NCBI RefSeq assembly: GCF_013401995.1
Contig: NZ_JACBJI010000004.1
Span: 1 to 64,000, forward strand
Source: Flavobacterium agri
GTDB lineage: Bacteria; Bacteroidota; Bacteroidia; Flavobacteriales; Flavobacteriaceae
DNA: 64,000 nt
Direction: 5' to 3'
A program made the translations under genes and the position numbers. The notes beneath the pieces are model-generated. The model searched no databases. It saw only the letters and a program-made list of their open reading frames with translations, and was not told where the DNA came from. Each line of letters opens with the position of its first letter. Positions within the stretch are counted from its first letter, which is position 1. Below, piece by piece: positions 52,743-60,656 of the stretch.

Positions 52743-52788
52743 CTCCTCGACTGCGCTCGGAGGGTTGGGTTCCGAGCGCAGTCGAGGA
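52743..52788. repeat. Palindromic repeat, copy 2
   Basis: Left arm CTCCTCGACTGCGCTCGGAG is identical to the copy at 42875; the right arm is complementary over 18 bp, with a 9-base loop. It lies 4 bases after the stop at 52738. Confidence 0.9.
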
Positions 52789-52829
52789 ATCACCCCAAAA
52801 AGCAGAATTTTCCAAATTATACGAAGGTT

Positions 52830-52861
52830 TTGACTCCTTTTTACAAAAAGCGATATATTTG
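52830..52861 (+). promoter_or_regulatory. Promoter of the amino-acid permease gene
   Basis: TTG (52830-52832), 21 bases, TATATTTG (52854-52861), 41 bases before the ATG at 52903. Confidence 0.6.
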
Positions 52862-52902
52862 GCCTTCAAACAAACCAATCGTTTAAATTATAACCACTTT
52901 AT

Positions 52903-54540
52903 ATGTCTATTTGGAAAAGAAAGCCTTTGAACCAGTTGCTCGACGAGGCGACGGAATCTGAAAAAGGACTCAAAAAAACCTTGTCGGCCTCGGGTCTTGT
53001 CGCGCTTGGCGTAGGTGCCATCATCGGCGCCGGATTATTCTCGATTACCGGTTTGGCGGCGGCGACCAACGCAGGTCCGGCCATCACCATTTCGTTTCTA
53101 GTGGCGGCTTTCGGCTGTATTTTCGCCGGATTGTGCTATGCCGAATTTTCGTCCATGATTCCGGTCGCGGGTAGTGCCTATACCTATTCGTTCGCGACGA
53201 TGGGCGAATTCATCGCGTGGATCATCGGATGGGATTTGGTACTCGAATACGCCGTAGGGGCGGCGACGGTCTCGATCAGTTGGTCGCGGTATCTCGGAAA
53301 ATTCCTCAGCGGATACGGCATCCACATACCCGATGCGTACATGCTTTCTCCGTTCGAAGGCGGCGTCATCAACATTCCGGCGGTCTTTATCGTGATCGTG
53401 ATGTCGATGATCTTGATGCGCGGTACGAAAGAATCGGCATTCGTGAACGGGTTGATCGTAACCTTGAAAGTGAGTGTCGTATTAATCTTTATCGCGGTGG
53501 GCTGGCAATACATCAGACCGGAAAACTATACCCCTTATATTCCTGAAAACACTGGTGAGTTCGGGCATTTCGGGTTCTCGGGAATCATTCGTGCGGCGGC
53601 TATCGTTTTCTTCGCTTACATCGGATTCGATGCGGTTTCGACTGCTGCCCAGGAGGCCAAAAACCCGAAACGCGACATGCCGATCGGAATTTTGTTGTCG
53701 CTCGGAATCTGTACGTTATTGTACATCCTTTTCGCCCACGTGATGACGGGAGTCGTGAATTATACGGCTTTCGCAGGTCAGGACGGGATCGCGCCGGTTG
53801 CGGTTGCGGTCGAAAATATGGGTCACGCCGACGCTTCGGGTATGATCACTCCAGCTTATCCGTGGTTGAACAATGCGATTTTGCTCGCGATTTTGGCGGG
53901 TTACGCATCGGTTATCCTTGTGATGCTAATGGGGCAAAGCCGTGTGTTCTTCTCTATGAGTAAAGACGGTTTGATGCCGAAAGTGTTCTCTGAAGTGCAT
54001 CCGAAATACAGAACTCCGGCAAAAAACAACACGCTTTTCATGATTTTGGTGAGTATTTTCGCCGCTTTCATCCCGGCGCGTGTAGTCGGTGAGATGACCA
54101 GTATCGGAACGTTGTTCGCGTTTATCCTGGTTTGTATCGGTGTGATGATCATGCGCAAGAAAATGCCGGATGCGCCTCGTGCTTTCCGTACGCCTCTTGT
54201 GCCTTTGGTTCCGATTTTGGGTATTGGCGTTTGCTTGTTCATGATGGTTTTCCTTCCTCTTGACACTTGGATCCGTCTTATCGTCTGGATGATGATCGGT
54301 TTCGATTTGTATTTGTTCTACGGAATGAAGAACAGTTATTTGAACAGCGGCCAATTCTCTATCGGGAATTATAAAACCGTCGCCGGTTCTGGTTTGGCGA
54401 TGGTATTGAGTTTGGTCGTCGTGGCTTTCGTACACCACTCGAGTCCCGATGCCGACGATGCGTCACTGTTTTATTTCTCGTTGATTTTTGCGGCCATCCA
54501 CACGATGGTATACGCTTATAGCTATAAGAAGGCGAAATAA
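52903..54540 (+). CDS. APC-family amino-acid permease (CAT/YfnA-like)
   Basis: 545 residues with 12 to 14 transmembrane helices. 'GLVALGVGAIIGAGLFSITGLAA' (first helix, with the G-A-I-I-G-A-G break) and 'VAAFGCIFAGLCYAEFSSMIPVAGSAYTYSFATMGEFIAWIIGWDLVLEY' are the conserved CAT/YfnA strings; the amphipathic N-terminal 'MSIWKRKPLNQLLDEATESEKGLKKTL' is also family-typical. It imports an amino acid, probably basic or branched; substrate uncertain. Promoter is strong; a terminator follows. Confidence 0.92.
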   Translation: MSIWKRKPLNQLLDEATESEKGLKKTLSASGLVALGVGAIIGAGLFSITGLAAATNAGPAITISFLVAAFGCIFAGLCYAEFSSMIPVAGSAYTYSFATMGEFIAWIIGWDLVLEYAVGAATVSISWSRYLGKFLSGYGIHIPDAYMLSPFEGGVINIPAVFIVIVMSMILMRGTKESAFVNGLIVTLKVSVVLIFIAVGWQYIRPENYTPYIPENTGEFGHFGFSGIIRAAAIVFFAYIGFDAVSTAAQEAKNPKRDMPIGILLSLGICTLLYILFAHVMTGVVNYTAFAGQDGIAPVAVAVENMGHADASGMITPAYPWLNNAILLAILAGYASVILVMLMGQSRVFFSMSKDGLMPKVFSEVHPKYRTPAKNNTLFMILVSIFAAFIPARVVGEMTSIGTLFAFILVCIGVMIMRKKMPDAPRAFRTPLVPLVPILGIGVCLFMMVFLPLDTWIRLIVWMMIGFDLYLFYGMKNSYLNSGQFSIGNYKTVAGSGLAMVLSLVVVAFVHHSSPDADDASLFYFSLIFAAIHTMVYAYSYKKAK

Positions 54541-54560
54541 GATTCACGATATTTACGAAG

Positions 54561-54589
54561 AACTCCGGTCGAAACGCCGGAGTTTTTGT
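54561..54589 (+). terminator. Terminator of the permease gene
   Basis: AACTCCGG pairs with CCGGAGTT with T run, 20 bases after the stop. Confidence 0.85.
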
Positions 54590-54649
54590 TTTTATAAATT
54601 ATCCGTAACAAACACGGTCAAAATTTAAATTTTTCCGATATTTGACGGT

Positions 54650-54712
54650 ATGACAACCTGGAAAGATTTATTGTCGCATCTCAAGTTCATGATCAAGCGA
54701 AACCCCGAGTGA
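54650..54712 (+). CDS. Possible 20-residue small protein
   Basis: ATG to TGA encodes 20 residues (MTTWKDLLSHLKFMIKRNPE), amphipathic and basic. A TAnnTTTG-like GATATTTG ends 5 bases before the ATG, one mismatch from the box, but too close for a leader. No family is known to me, and it could be a chance frame in the 318-base gap between the permease and homogentisate dioxygenase genes, which otherwise holds only the terminator and the inverted repeat. Confidence 0.25.
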   Translation: MTTWKDLLSHLKFMIKRNPE

Positions 54713-54725
54713 GATTCGGTTTTTT

Positions 54726-54838
54726 GCTGCGAATTTCACGAATTACCCGAATGTATTACGTGAAATTCAAGACTTCAGAATTCTTTTATTTGCCCGATTT
54801 CTGCATTGCTTATTTGTGTGATTCGTGAAATTCGCGGC
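54726..54838. repeat. Inverted repeat upstream of hmgA
   Basis: Left arm 54726-54752 pairs with 54812-54838 at 23 of 27 positions (core GCGAATTTCACGAAT), with an extra inverted copy of TTACGTGAAATTC at 54756-54768 between them. Ends 20 bases before the hmgA ATG at 54859. Confidence 0.7.
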
Positions 54839-54858
54839 TAAACAAAAAACACTTAACT

Positions 54859-56016
54859 ATGCCAATTTATCATAAACTCGGCGATTTTCCACAAAAGCGG
54901 CATACGCAGTTCGAGAAGCCGGACGGCGGCCTTTATTACGAGCAGTTGTTCGGCACCGAAGGCTTTCACGGACATTCGTCGTTGCTGTATCACGTGCATC
55001 GCCCCACGCAGGTCAAGGAAATCCGCAAGTCGTATTCGGTAGAGCCTAAAATCGCGATCGACAAGAACATCAAGTCTTTGCTTTTTAAAGGTTTCGAATT
55101 GAAACCAGCCGACGATTTCCTCGAAAGCCGCAAAGCCATGCTCGTGAACCGCGACTGTATCATCGGGCTTGCCGCACCGAGAAAATCACTTCGCGAGTAC
55201 TTTTACAAGAATGCCGATTCAGACGAAATGCTGTTCATCCACAAAGGAAGCGGGAAACTGCGCACCATGATGGGCAACATCGATTTCGAGTACGGCGATT
55301 ATTTGATCATCCCGCGCGGCATGATTTACCAGATCGACTTCGATACAGAAGACAACCGTTTGTTCTACGTCGAGTCGCACGCACCGTTTTATACGCCAAA
55401 ACGCTATAAGAACGCTTCGGGGCAATTGCTCGAGCATTCTCCTTTTTGCGAGCGCGATTTCAAGCTTCCGTCAGAAATCGAAACCCATGACGAAAAAGGC
55501 GAATTCGTAATCAAGATCAAGAAGGAAGGCATGATGCACGAGCTCGTCTACGCGACGCATCCGTTCGATGTGATCGGTTGGGACGGCTATAACTTCCCGT
55601 ACGGATTCTCGATCCACAATTTCGAACCGATTACGGGTCGTGTGCACCAACCGCCTCCGGTACACCAGACTTTCGAGACGTCTACGTTCGTGGTTTGCTC
55701 GTTCTGCCCGCGTTTGTACGATTACCATCCGAAAGCCATTCCGGCGCCTTACAACCACAGCAACATCGACAGCGATGAGGTTCTATATTATGTAGACGGC
55801 GATTTCATGAGCCGAAACAACATAGAACAAGGCCATATCACGTTGCATCCGAAAGGAATCCCACACGGACCGGCGCCCGGCGCGATGGAACGCAGTATCG
55901 GCAAAACCGTTACCGAAGAATTGGCCGTTATGGTCGACACGTTCCGACCGTTGATGGTGACCGAAGAAGCCATGGGGTTGGACGACGGGCAGTATTACAA
56001 ATCATGGGTTGAATAA
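54859..56016 (+). CDS. hmgA: Homogentisate 1,2-dioxygenase
   Basis: 385 residues. Opens the ring of homogentisate to maleylacetoacetate in tyrosine degradation. 'GFHGHSSLLYHVHRPTQV' and 'PPPVHQTFETSTFVVCSFCPRLYDYHPKAIPAPYNHSNID' carry the conserved His and Glu iron ligands. The gene is shorter than the gamma-proteobacterial 430-residue form, as usual in Bacteroidota. 54 bases before hppD, so the two work as one operon. Confidence 0.93.
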   Translation: MPIYHKLGDFPQKRHTQFEKPDGGLYYEQLFGTEGFHGHSSLLYHVHRPTQVKEIRKSYSVEPKIAIDKNIKSLLFKGFELKPADDFLESRKAMLVNRDCIIGLAAPRKSLREYFYKNADSDEMLFIHKGSGKLRTMMGNIDFEYGDYLIIPRGMIYQIDFDTEDNRLFYVESHAPFYTPKRYKNASGQLLEHSPFCERDFKLPSEIETHDEKGEFVIKIKKEGMMHELVYATHPFDVIGWDGYNFPYGFSIHNFEPITGRVHQPPPVHQTFETSTFVVCSFCPRLYDYHPKAIPAPYNHSNIDSDEVLYYVDGDFMSRNNIEQGHITLHPKGIPHGPAPGAMERSIGKTVTEELAVMVDTFRPLMVTEEAMGLDDGQYYKSWVE

Positions 56017-56070
56017 TCCGAAAAAATTTAAACAACAAACTGTCAGCAATAGCTGAATAATTAGCTGAAT

Positions 56071-57231
56071 ATGAGCAAAGAAGTAAAATCGGTCGAATAC
56101 GGCCTTGAAAAAATATTTGAAGGCGCGCAAGACTTTTTGCCGCTATTGGGAACAGATTACGTGGAGCTGTATGTCGGAAACGCCAAACAAGCCGCGCATT
56201 TTTACAAAACTGCTTTCGGATTCCAGTCTGTAGCCTATGCCGGATTGGAAACGGGCGTGAAAGACCGTACGTCTTACGTGATCCAGCAAGGAAAAATCCG
56301 ATTCGTGCTCACCACGCCATTGACTCCGGATTCACCGATCAACGATCACCTCAAAAAACACGGTGACGGCGTTAAAGTCGCGGCTTTGTGGGTAGAAGAC
56401 GCCAGAAGCGCGTTCGAGGAAACTACAAAACGCGGCGCGAAACCTTTTATGGAACCGACCGTCGAGAAAGACGAATTCGGCGAAACTGTGCGTTCGGGAA
56501 TCTATACCTATGGCGAAACCGTGCATATGTTCGTAGAGCGCAAGAACTACAACGGTCCGTTCCTTCCGGGTTACAAAGTTTGGGAATCCGATTACAAGCC
56601 TGAACCGACCGGATTGAAATACATCGACCACATGGTAGGAAACGTCGGCTGGGGCGAAATGAACACATGGGTGAAATGGTACGAAGAAGTAATGGGCTTC
56701 GTGAATTTCCTTTCGTTCGACGACAAGCAGATCAATACCGAATATTCGGCTTTGATGTCTAAAGTGATGTCGAACGGAAACGGGCGCATCAAATTCCCGA
56801 TCAACGAACCGGCCGAGGGCAAGAAAAAATCCCAAATTGAGGAATATCTCGATTTCTATGGCGGACCTGGAATCCAGCACGTAGCGATTGCGACAGATGA
56901 CATCATCACGACCGTTACTCAATTGCGCGCGAGAGGCGTAGAATTCCTTTCGGCTCCGCCTGCCGAGTATTATGAGGATGTCCCGAACCGTTTGGGCGAC
57001 CATATGAAAATGATGAAAGAAGACCTGAATGTGATCAAAAATCTCGCGATTTTGGTCGATGCCGACGAAGAAGGTTATTTGTTGCAGATTTTCACAAAGC
57101 CGCTTCAGGATCGTCCGACGTTGTTCTTCGAAATCATCCAGCGCATGGGAGCCAAAGGTTTCGGTGCCGGAAACTTCAAAGCGTTGTTCGAATCTATCGA
57201 AAGAGAGCAGGCGAAACGCGGAACGCTCTAA
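56071..57231 (+). CDS. hppD: 4-hydroxyphenylpyruvate dioxygenase
   Basis: 386 residues: two vicinal-oxygen-chelate domains. The iron ligands are His in 'YIDHMVGNV' (about 190), His in 'GPGIQHVAIATDDI' (about 270) and Glu in 'LFFEIIQRMGA' (about 350). It makes homogentisate from 4-hydroxyphenylpyruvate. Directly follows hmgA. Confidence 0.95.
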   Translation: MSKEVKSVEYGLEKIFEGAQDFLPLLGTDYVELYVGNAKQAAHFYKTAFGFQSVAYAGLETGVKDRTSYVIQQGKIRFVLTTPLTPDSPINDHLKKHGDGVKVAALWVEDARSAFEETTKRGAKPFMEPTVEKDEFGETVRSGIYTYGETVHMFVERKNYNGPFLPGYKVWESDYKPEPTGLKYIDHMVGNVGWGEMNTWVKWYEEVMGFVNFLSFDDKQINTEYSALMSKVMSNGNGRIKFPINEPAEGKKKSQIEEYLDFYGGPGIQHVAIATDDIITTVTQLRARGVEFLSAPPAEYYEDVPNRLGDHMKMMKEDLNVIKNLAILVDADEEGYLLQIFTKPLQDRPTLFFEIIQRMGAKGFGAGNFKALFESIEREQAKRGTL

Positions 57232-57246
57232 TTTTTAATCGATTAT

Positions 57247-57281
57247 CACAAAAAGTCCGTCATTTTGGCGGGCTTTTTGTG
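57247..57281 (+). terminator. Terminator of hmgA - hppD
   Basis: CACAAAAAG pairs with CTTTTTGTG (inner CCG/CGG), 16 bases after the stop. Confidence 0.85.
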
Positions 57282-57350
57282 TTTTAACACATGAATTTTT
57301 TGTTCCCTGAATGTTATATTTCTGATAGAATCCTCAAAAAGGCCATTTTC

Positions 57351-57362
57351 GAAAACGTTTTC
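57351..57362. promoter_or_regulatory. Operator-like palindrome upstream of the small RNA
   Basis: GAAAACGTTTTC, identical to 37752-37763 in the gdhA leader, here 34 bases upstream of the -33 TTG of the small-RNA candidate. Confidence 0.4.
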
Positions 57363-57395
57363 TTTGCAAAATTTGTGTTAAATCTAATTTTTTTA

Positions 57396-57425
57396 TTGCA
57401 AATCCTCAATAGCGGCGTATCTTTG
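57396..57425 (+). promoter_or_regulatory. Consensus promoter of the small-RNA candidate
   Basis: TTG (57396-57398), exactly 19 bases, TATCTTTG (57418-57425). This is the best -33/-7 match in the window, and no open frame follows it before a terminator. Confidence 0.75.
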
Positions 57426-57430
57426 CAGCG

Positions 57431-57537
57431 CAATTCAGGGGGTGGTTTCCCGGTCTTGCAGTAAAGTTTTTCATAATTATAGTTTTTTGGTTGGTTAATA
57501 GCATTAGACCCGTTCGGATTTCCGGACGGGTTTTTTG
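57431..57537 (+). ncRNA. Candidate small non-coding RNA, about 105 nt
   Basis: The 369-base gap between hppD and the DUF3108 gene holds a consensus promoter (TTG, 19 bases, TATCTTTG) and, 83 bases after its -7 box, a strong terminator hairpin (57508-57537). No start codon of a plausible frame lies between, and the terminator of the previous operon is 115 bases upstream. The predicted transcript starts near 57431 and contains GGGGGTGGTTTCCC, which can form a small hairpin, and an AT-rich linker. Class unknown: I cannot tell whether it is 6S-like, Flavo-1-like or new. Start estimated from usual spacing, about 6 bases after the -7 box. Confidence 0.55.
57508..57537 (+). terminator. Terminator of the small-RNA candidate
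   Basis: ACCCGTTCGG pairs with CCGGACGGGT (one mismatch/wobble) around a 4-base loop, followed by a T run. Confidence 0.85.
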
Positions 57538-57600
57538 TTTTATCATTTTTTTTGGAATGGATTTTGACTAGCCCCACGAAAAAAAAGCTATTTTTAAAGT

Positions 57601-58377
57601 ATGAAAAAGGTAATAGTATTCTTATTATTCATTGTAACCGCCGGATTTTCTTCCCAAAAGGAAGATGCGTTCGGTGTGGGCGAATACTTCAAATTCCGTA
57701 TTCATTATGGCATCGTGAACGCAGGATATGCCACGCTCGACATGCAGGAATCGACGAGAAACGGCAAAAAAGTTTTTCATGCCGTCGGGAAAGGCTGGAC
57801 AGTCGGAATGTCGCGTTTTTTCTTCAAGGTAGACGATACTTACGAAAGCTATTTCGATAAGGGAACATGTGTACCCGTGCAAGCCGTGAGAAAGATAGAC
57901 GAGGGCGGATACGTCCGGAACCAGGAAGCGTTTTTCGACCAGCCGGGCAATCGTGTTTTGGTCAAGGATTACAAACGCAACAAGGAAAAAACATACGTGA
58001 CGCCAGACAATACACTCGACGTGGTTTCGATGTTCTATTATTTGCGAAACCATCCGAGCATCGATAAAATGAAAGTCGGGCAGGCGATTACCGTCGACAT
58101 GTTTTTTGACGACGAGGTGATCAAGTTTAAGTTAAAATATATTGGTCAGGAAGATATATCGACTAAATTTGGGACGATTCCGACGATGATTTTCCGTCCG
58201 CTCGTCCAGTCGGGCCGCGTTTTTAAAGAGGAAGAGAGCCTCACCGTCTGGATATCAGACGACGACAACAAAATTCCGGTCCGCATCAAGGCGAGTTTGG
58301 CCGTCGGATCCATTAAAGCCGATCTTGAAAGCTTTAAAGGACTCAAACATTCATTTAAAGTAAAAGCTAAACCCTGA
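57601..58377 (+). CDS. DUF3108 domain protein, secreted
   Basis: 258 residues: signal peptide (MKKVIVFLLFIVTAGFSSQ), then a DUF3108 beta-barrel-like domain: 'GEYFKFRIHYGIVNAGYATLDMQ' opens it and 'PVRIKASLAVGSIKADLESFKG' closes it. Function of the family is unknown. Its TGA shares one base with the ATG of the tryptophan 2,3-dioxygenase gene, so the two are co-translated; this pairing seems incidental. Confidence 0.88.
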   Translation: MKKVIVFLLFIVTAGFSSQKEDAFGVGEYFKFRIHYGIVNAGYATLDMQESTRNGKKVFHAVGKGWTVGMSRFFFKVDDTYESYFDKGTCVPVQAVRKIDEGGYVRNQEAFFDQPGNRVLVKDYKRNKEKTYVTPDNTLDVVSMFYYLRNHPSIDKMKVGQAITVDMFFDDEVIKFKLKYIGQEDISTKFGTIPTMIFRPLVQSGRVFKEEESLTVWISDDDNKIPVRIKASLAVGSIKADLESFKGLKHSFKVKAKP

Positions 58378-59312
58378 TGTCCAACCACAACATATCGGAA
58401 GAAATCCTCGATAAATTAGAGGAAAAATTCCGTGCGATTGACCAAAAGACAGAAACACACCTAGAAGGATTATTATGGTCTAAACCCATTACCTACTGGG
58501 ATTACATACAAACCGACGCTCTTCTAAACTTACAGACGCAACGCACGACTTTGCCCGATGAAATGGTATTCATCATGTACCATCAGGTCAACGAATTGCT
58601 GTTCAAGATGATTTTGTGGGAAATCGAGCAGGTTTGCCACACCGAGAAGCTCACGACGAATTTCTTTACCGAGCGTTTGATGCGGATCTCGCGTTATTTC
58701 GACCTGTTGACGAATTCTTTCGACATCATGGGCGACGGGATGGAAGTGGAGCAATACATGAAATTCCGCAACACGCTTACGCCTGCGAGCGGTTTCCAGA
58801 GCGCGCAATATCGATTGATCGAATTCGCGTCGACCGACCTGATCAACCTGATCGATTACCGTTTCCGTGCGACTATCGACAGAAACACGCCATATTTGCA
58901 CGCTTTTGAGCACTTATATTGGCAAGCTGCGGGGAAAGACTATCGAACAGGCAAAAAATCGGCGCTGCTCGGCAATTTCGAAAAGAAATACAAAGACAAG
59001 TTCCTTCGCTTCATGGAGGAATACAACACCATAAACCTGTGGCGCAAGTTTTCGGAACTTCCCGAAGAAGACCGCCAAAACCCCGAATTGAGAAATGCGA
59101 TGCGCCATTACGACCACACGGTGAACGTGAAATGGGTGATGGGACATTTGCACGCTGCGCGAAAATACATCGACAGCGGACACGGAGACGGCGAGGCTAC
59201 CGGAGGCAGCGACTGGAAAAAGTACATGCACCCGAAGTACCAACGCCGTATTTTCTTCCCCGAACTCTGGAGCGAGGAAGAACTCAAGAATTGGGGAGAG
59301 GAAAAAGTGTAA
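58377..59312 (+). CDS. kynA: Tryptophan 2,3-dioxygenase
   Basis: 311 residues, haem enzyme that opens the indole ring of tryptophan to N-formylkynurenine, first step of the kynurenine pathway completed at 7,819. The family strings 'YWDYIQTDALLNLQTQRTTLPDEMVFIMYHQVNELLFKMILWEIEQV' and 'NVKWVMGHLHAARKYI' (haem region) are present. It starts at 58377, overlapping the DUF3108 stop by one base. Confidence 0.93.
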   Translation: MSNHNISEEILDKLEEKFRAIDQKTETHLEGLLWSKPITYWDYIQTDALLNLQTQRTTLPDEMVFIMYHQVNELLFKMILWEIEQVCHTEKLTTNFFTERLMRISRYFDLLTNSFDIMGDGMEVEQYMKFRNTLTPASGFQSAQYRLIEFASTDLINLIDYRFRATIDRNTPYLHAFEHLYWQAAGKDYRTGKKSALLGNFEKKYKDKFLRFMEEYNTINLWRKFSELPEEDRQNPELRNAMRHYDHTVNVKWVMGHLHAARKYIDSGHGDGEATGGSDWKKYMHPKYQRRIFFPELWSEEELKNWGEEKV

Positions 59313-59330
59313 CCGCGTAAAAGCCAAGAT

Positions 59331-60584
59331 TTGAAACGATTATCCGTACTGTTTTTACCGGTATTCCTATTGCTTTTCGCGTGCAATAAATCTGAGAAAG
59401 AAACCGAAACGAAACCCGTCGTGGCCAAGGCGAAACCCGTGATCGTCGAATTCGGTTTCAAGTTGAACGATTTCGACGTGCTCAACGATACGGTCGTTTC
59501 GGGCGATACGTTCGGAAGCATCCTCGAGAAGCAGAATTTCAATCCGAGCCAGGTACACGATATCGTCGAGCAGATACGCGATACGTTCGACGTGCGAAAA
59601 ATCCGTGTTGGAAAACCCTATACGATCCTGCGTACGAAAGATGTATCCAAAAAAGCACAGATTTTCGTTTACCAACCCGACCGCTTGAGTTATTATGTGG
59701 TCGATTTGCGCGATTCGATCGCAAAATCCTATAAAAAAGTACGTCCGATAAAAATCAAAAGACGCACGATTGCAGCGGCTCTCGACGGCTCGTTGACCGA
59801 AGAGCTCGAACGCCAGCACGTCGATCCGGGACTCGCGAACAAAATCTCTACGGTTTACGCTTGGAGTATCGATTTCTTCAAATTGCAGAAAGGCGACAAG
59901 TTCGCGATCACGTTTACCGAGCGTTATATCAACGATACGATTTACGACGGTGTAGAAGACATGGAAGCCGCGTTTTTCGAATACAAAGGAAAATTGATTT
60001 ACGCGTTTCCTTTCATTCAGGACACGACGCGTGGAAGAGTTGCTTATTACGACGAAGAAGGAAAAGTGCTCAAGAATTTCTTTTTGAAAGCGCCATTGAA
60101 ATTCAGCCGCATCTCATCGCGTTTTTCACGCAACCGATTCCATCCGGTGCAACAAGTCTGGAAAGCGCATAAAGGCACCGATTACGCCGCGCCGACAGGA
60201 ACTCCGATCATGACAACCGCATCCGGAGTCGTTGAGCAAACCGGCTATACGACCGGAAATGGGAATTTCGTCAAAGTCAAACACAACGGCACCTATTCGA
60301 CCCAATATCTTCATATGTCGAAAATCCTCGTCAGACGTGGTCAACGCGTCACCCAAGGCGATGTGATCGGACGCGTCGGAAGTACCGGATTGGCGACAGG
60401 TCCGCACGTGTGCTACCGATTCTGGAAAAGCGGTGTACAGGTCGATCCGTTGCGTTTGCGACTTCCTAACGCCGAACCGATGGACAAGAAATACAAACCC
60501 CGTTTCATAGCCGAAATGACGCCGCTAAAACGCGAACTCGACAGCGTCGCTTCGTCCAAATTCAAGGATTTGCCCAAAAGCTGA
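59331..60584 (+). CDS. M23 family metallopeptidase lipoprotein (TTG start)
   Basis: 417 residues. The only start that gives a lipoprotein leader is TTG at 59331: KRLSVLFLPVFLLLFAC, lipobox L-F-A-C; the frame has a stop 20 bases upstream and no ATG before the leader. The N-terminal part is a helical/beta linker region with OapA-like signature 'VDPGLANKISTVYAWSIDFFKLQKGDKF'; the C-terminal M23 domain has H-K-G-T-D-Y-A-A-P-T-G-T-P (H and D zinc ligands), 'VKHNGTYSTQYLHMSKIL' (H-x-H-like), and 'GPHVCYRFWKSG'. Lipid-anchored peptidoglycan endopeptidase or amidase activator. Sits after kynA and before pgi. Confidence 0.88.
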   Translation: MKRLSVLFLPVFLLLFACNKSEKETETKPVVAKAKPVIVEFGFKLNDFDVLNDTVVSGDTFGSILEKQNFNPSQVHDIVEQIRDTFDVRKIRVGKPYTILRTKDVSKKAQIFVYQPDRLSYYVVDLRDSIAKSYKKVRPIKIKRRTIAAALDGSLTEELERQHVDPGLANKISTVYAWSIDFFKLQKGDKFAITFTERYINDTIYDGVEDMEAAFFEYKGKLIYAFPFIQDTTRGRVAYYDEEGKVLKNFFLKAPLKFSRISSRFSRNRFHPVQQVWKAHKGTDYAAPTGTPIMTTASGVVEQTGYTTGNGNFVKVKHNGTYSTQYLHMSKILVRRGQRVTQGDVIGRVGSTGLATGPHVCYRFWKSGVQVDPLRLRLPNAEPMDKKYKPRFIAEMTPLKRELDSVASSKFKDLPKS

Positions 60585-60608
60585 TCCAAATCTGTTAATA
60601 TATCGGTA

Positions 60609-60637
60609 TTGAATTAATCGGGATTGTGTTATTTTTG
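60609..60637 (+). promoter_or_regulatory. Promoter of pgi
   Basis: TTG (60609-60611), 18 bases, TATTTTTG (60630-60637), 19 bases before the ATG at 60657. Confidence 0.65.
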
Positions 60638-60656
60638 GTCTGTCAAAAAAACGATT

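Noticed and set aside
57396..57537. Naming the small RNA as 6S-Flavo or Flavo-1
   Set aside because: No long end-to-end pairing could be drawn by eye and I cannot run a covariance search, so no class is assigned.
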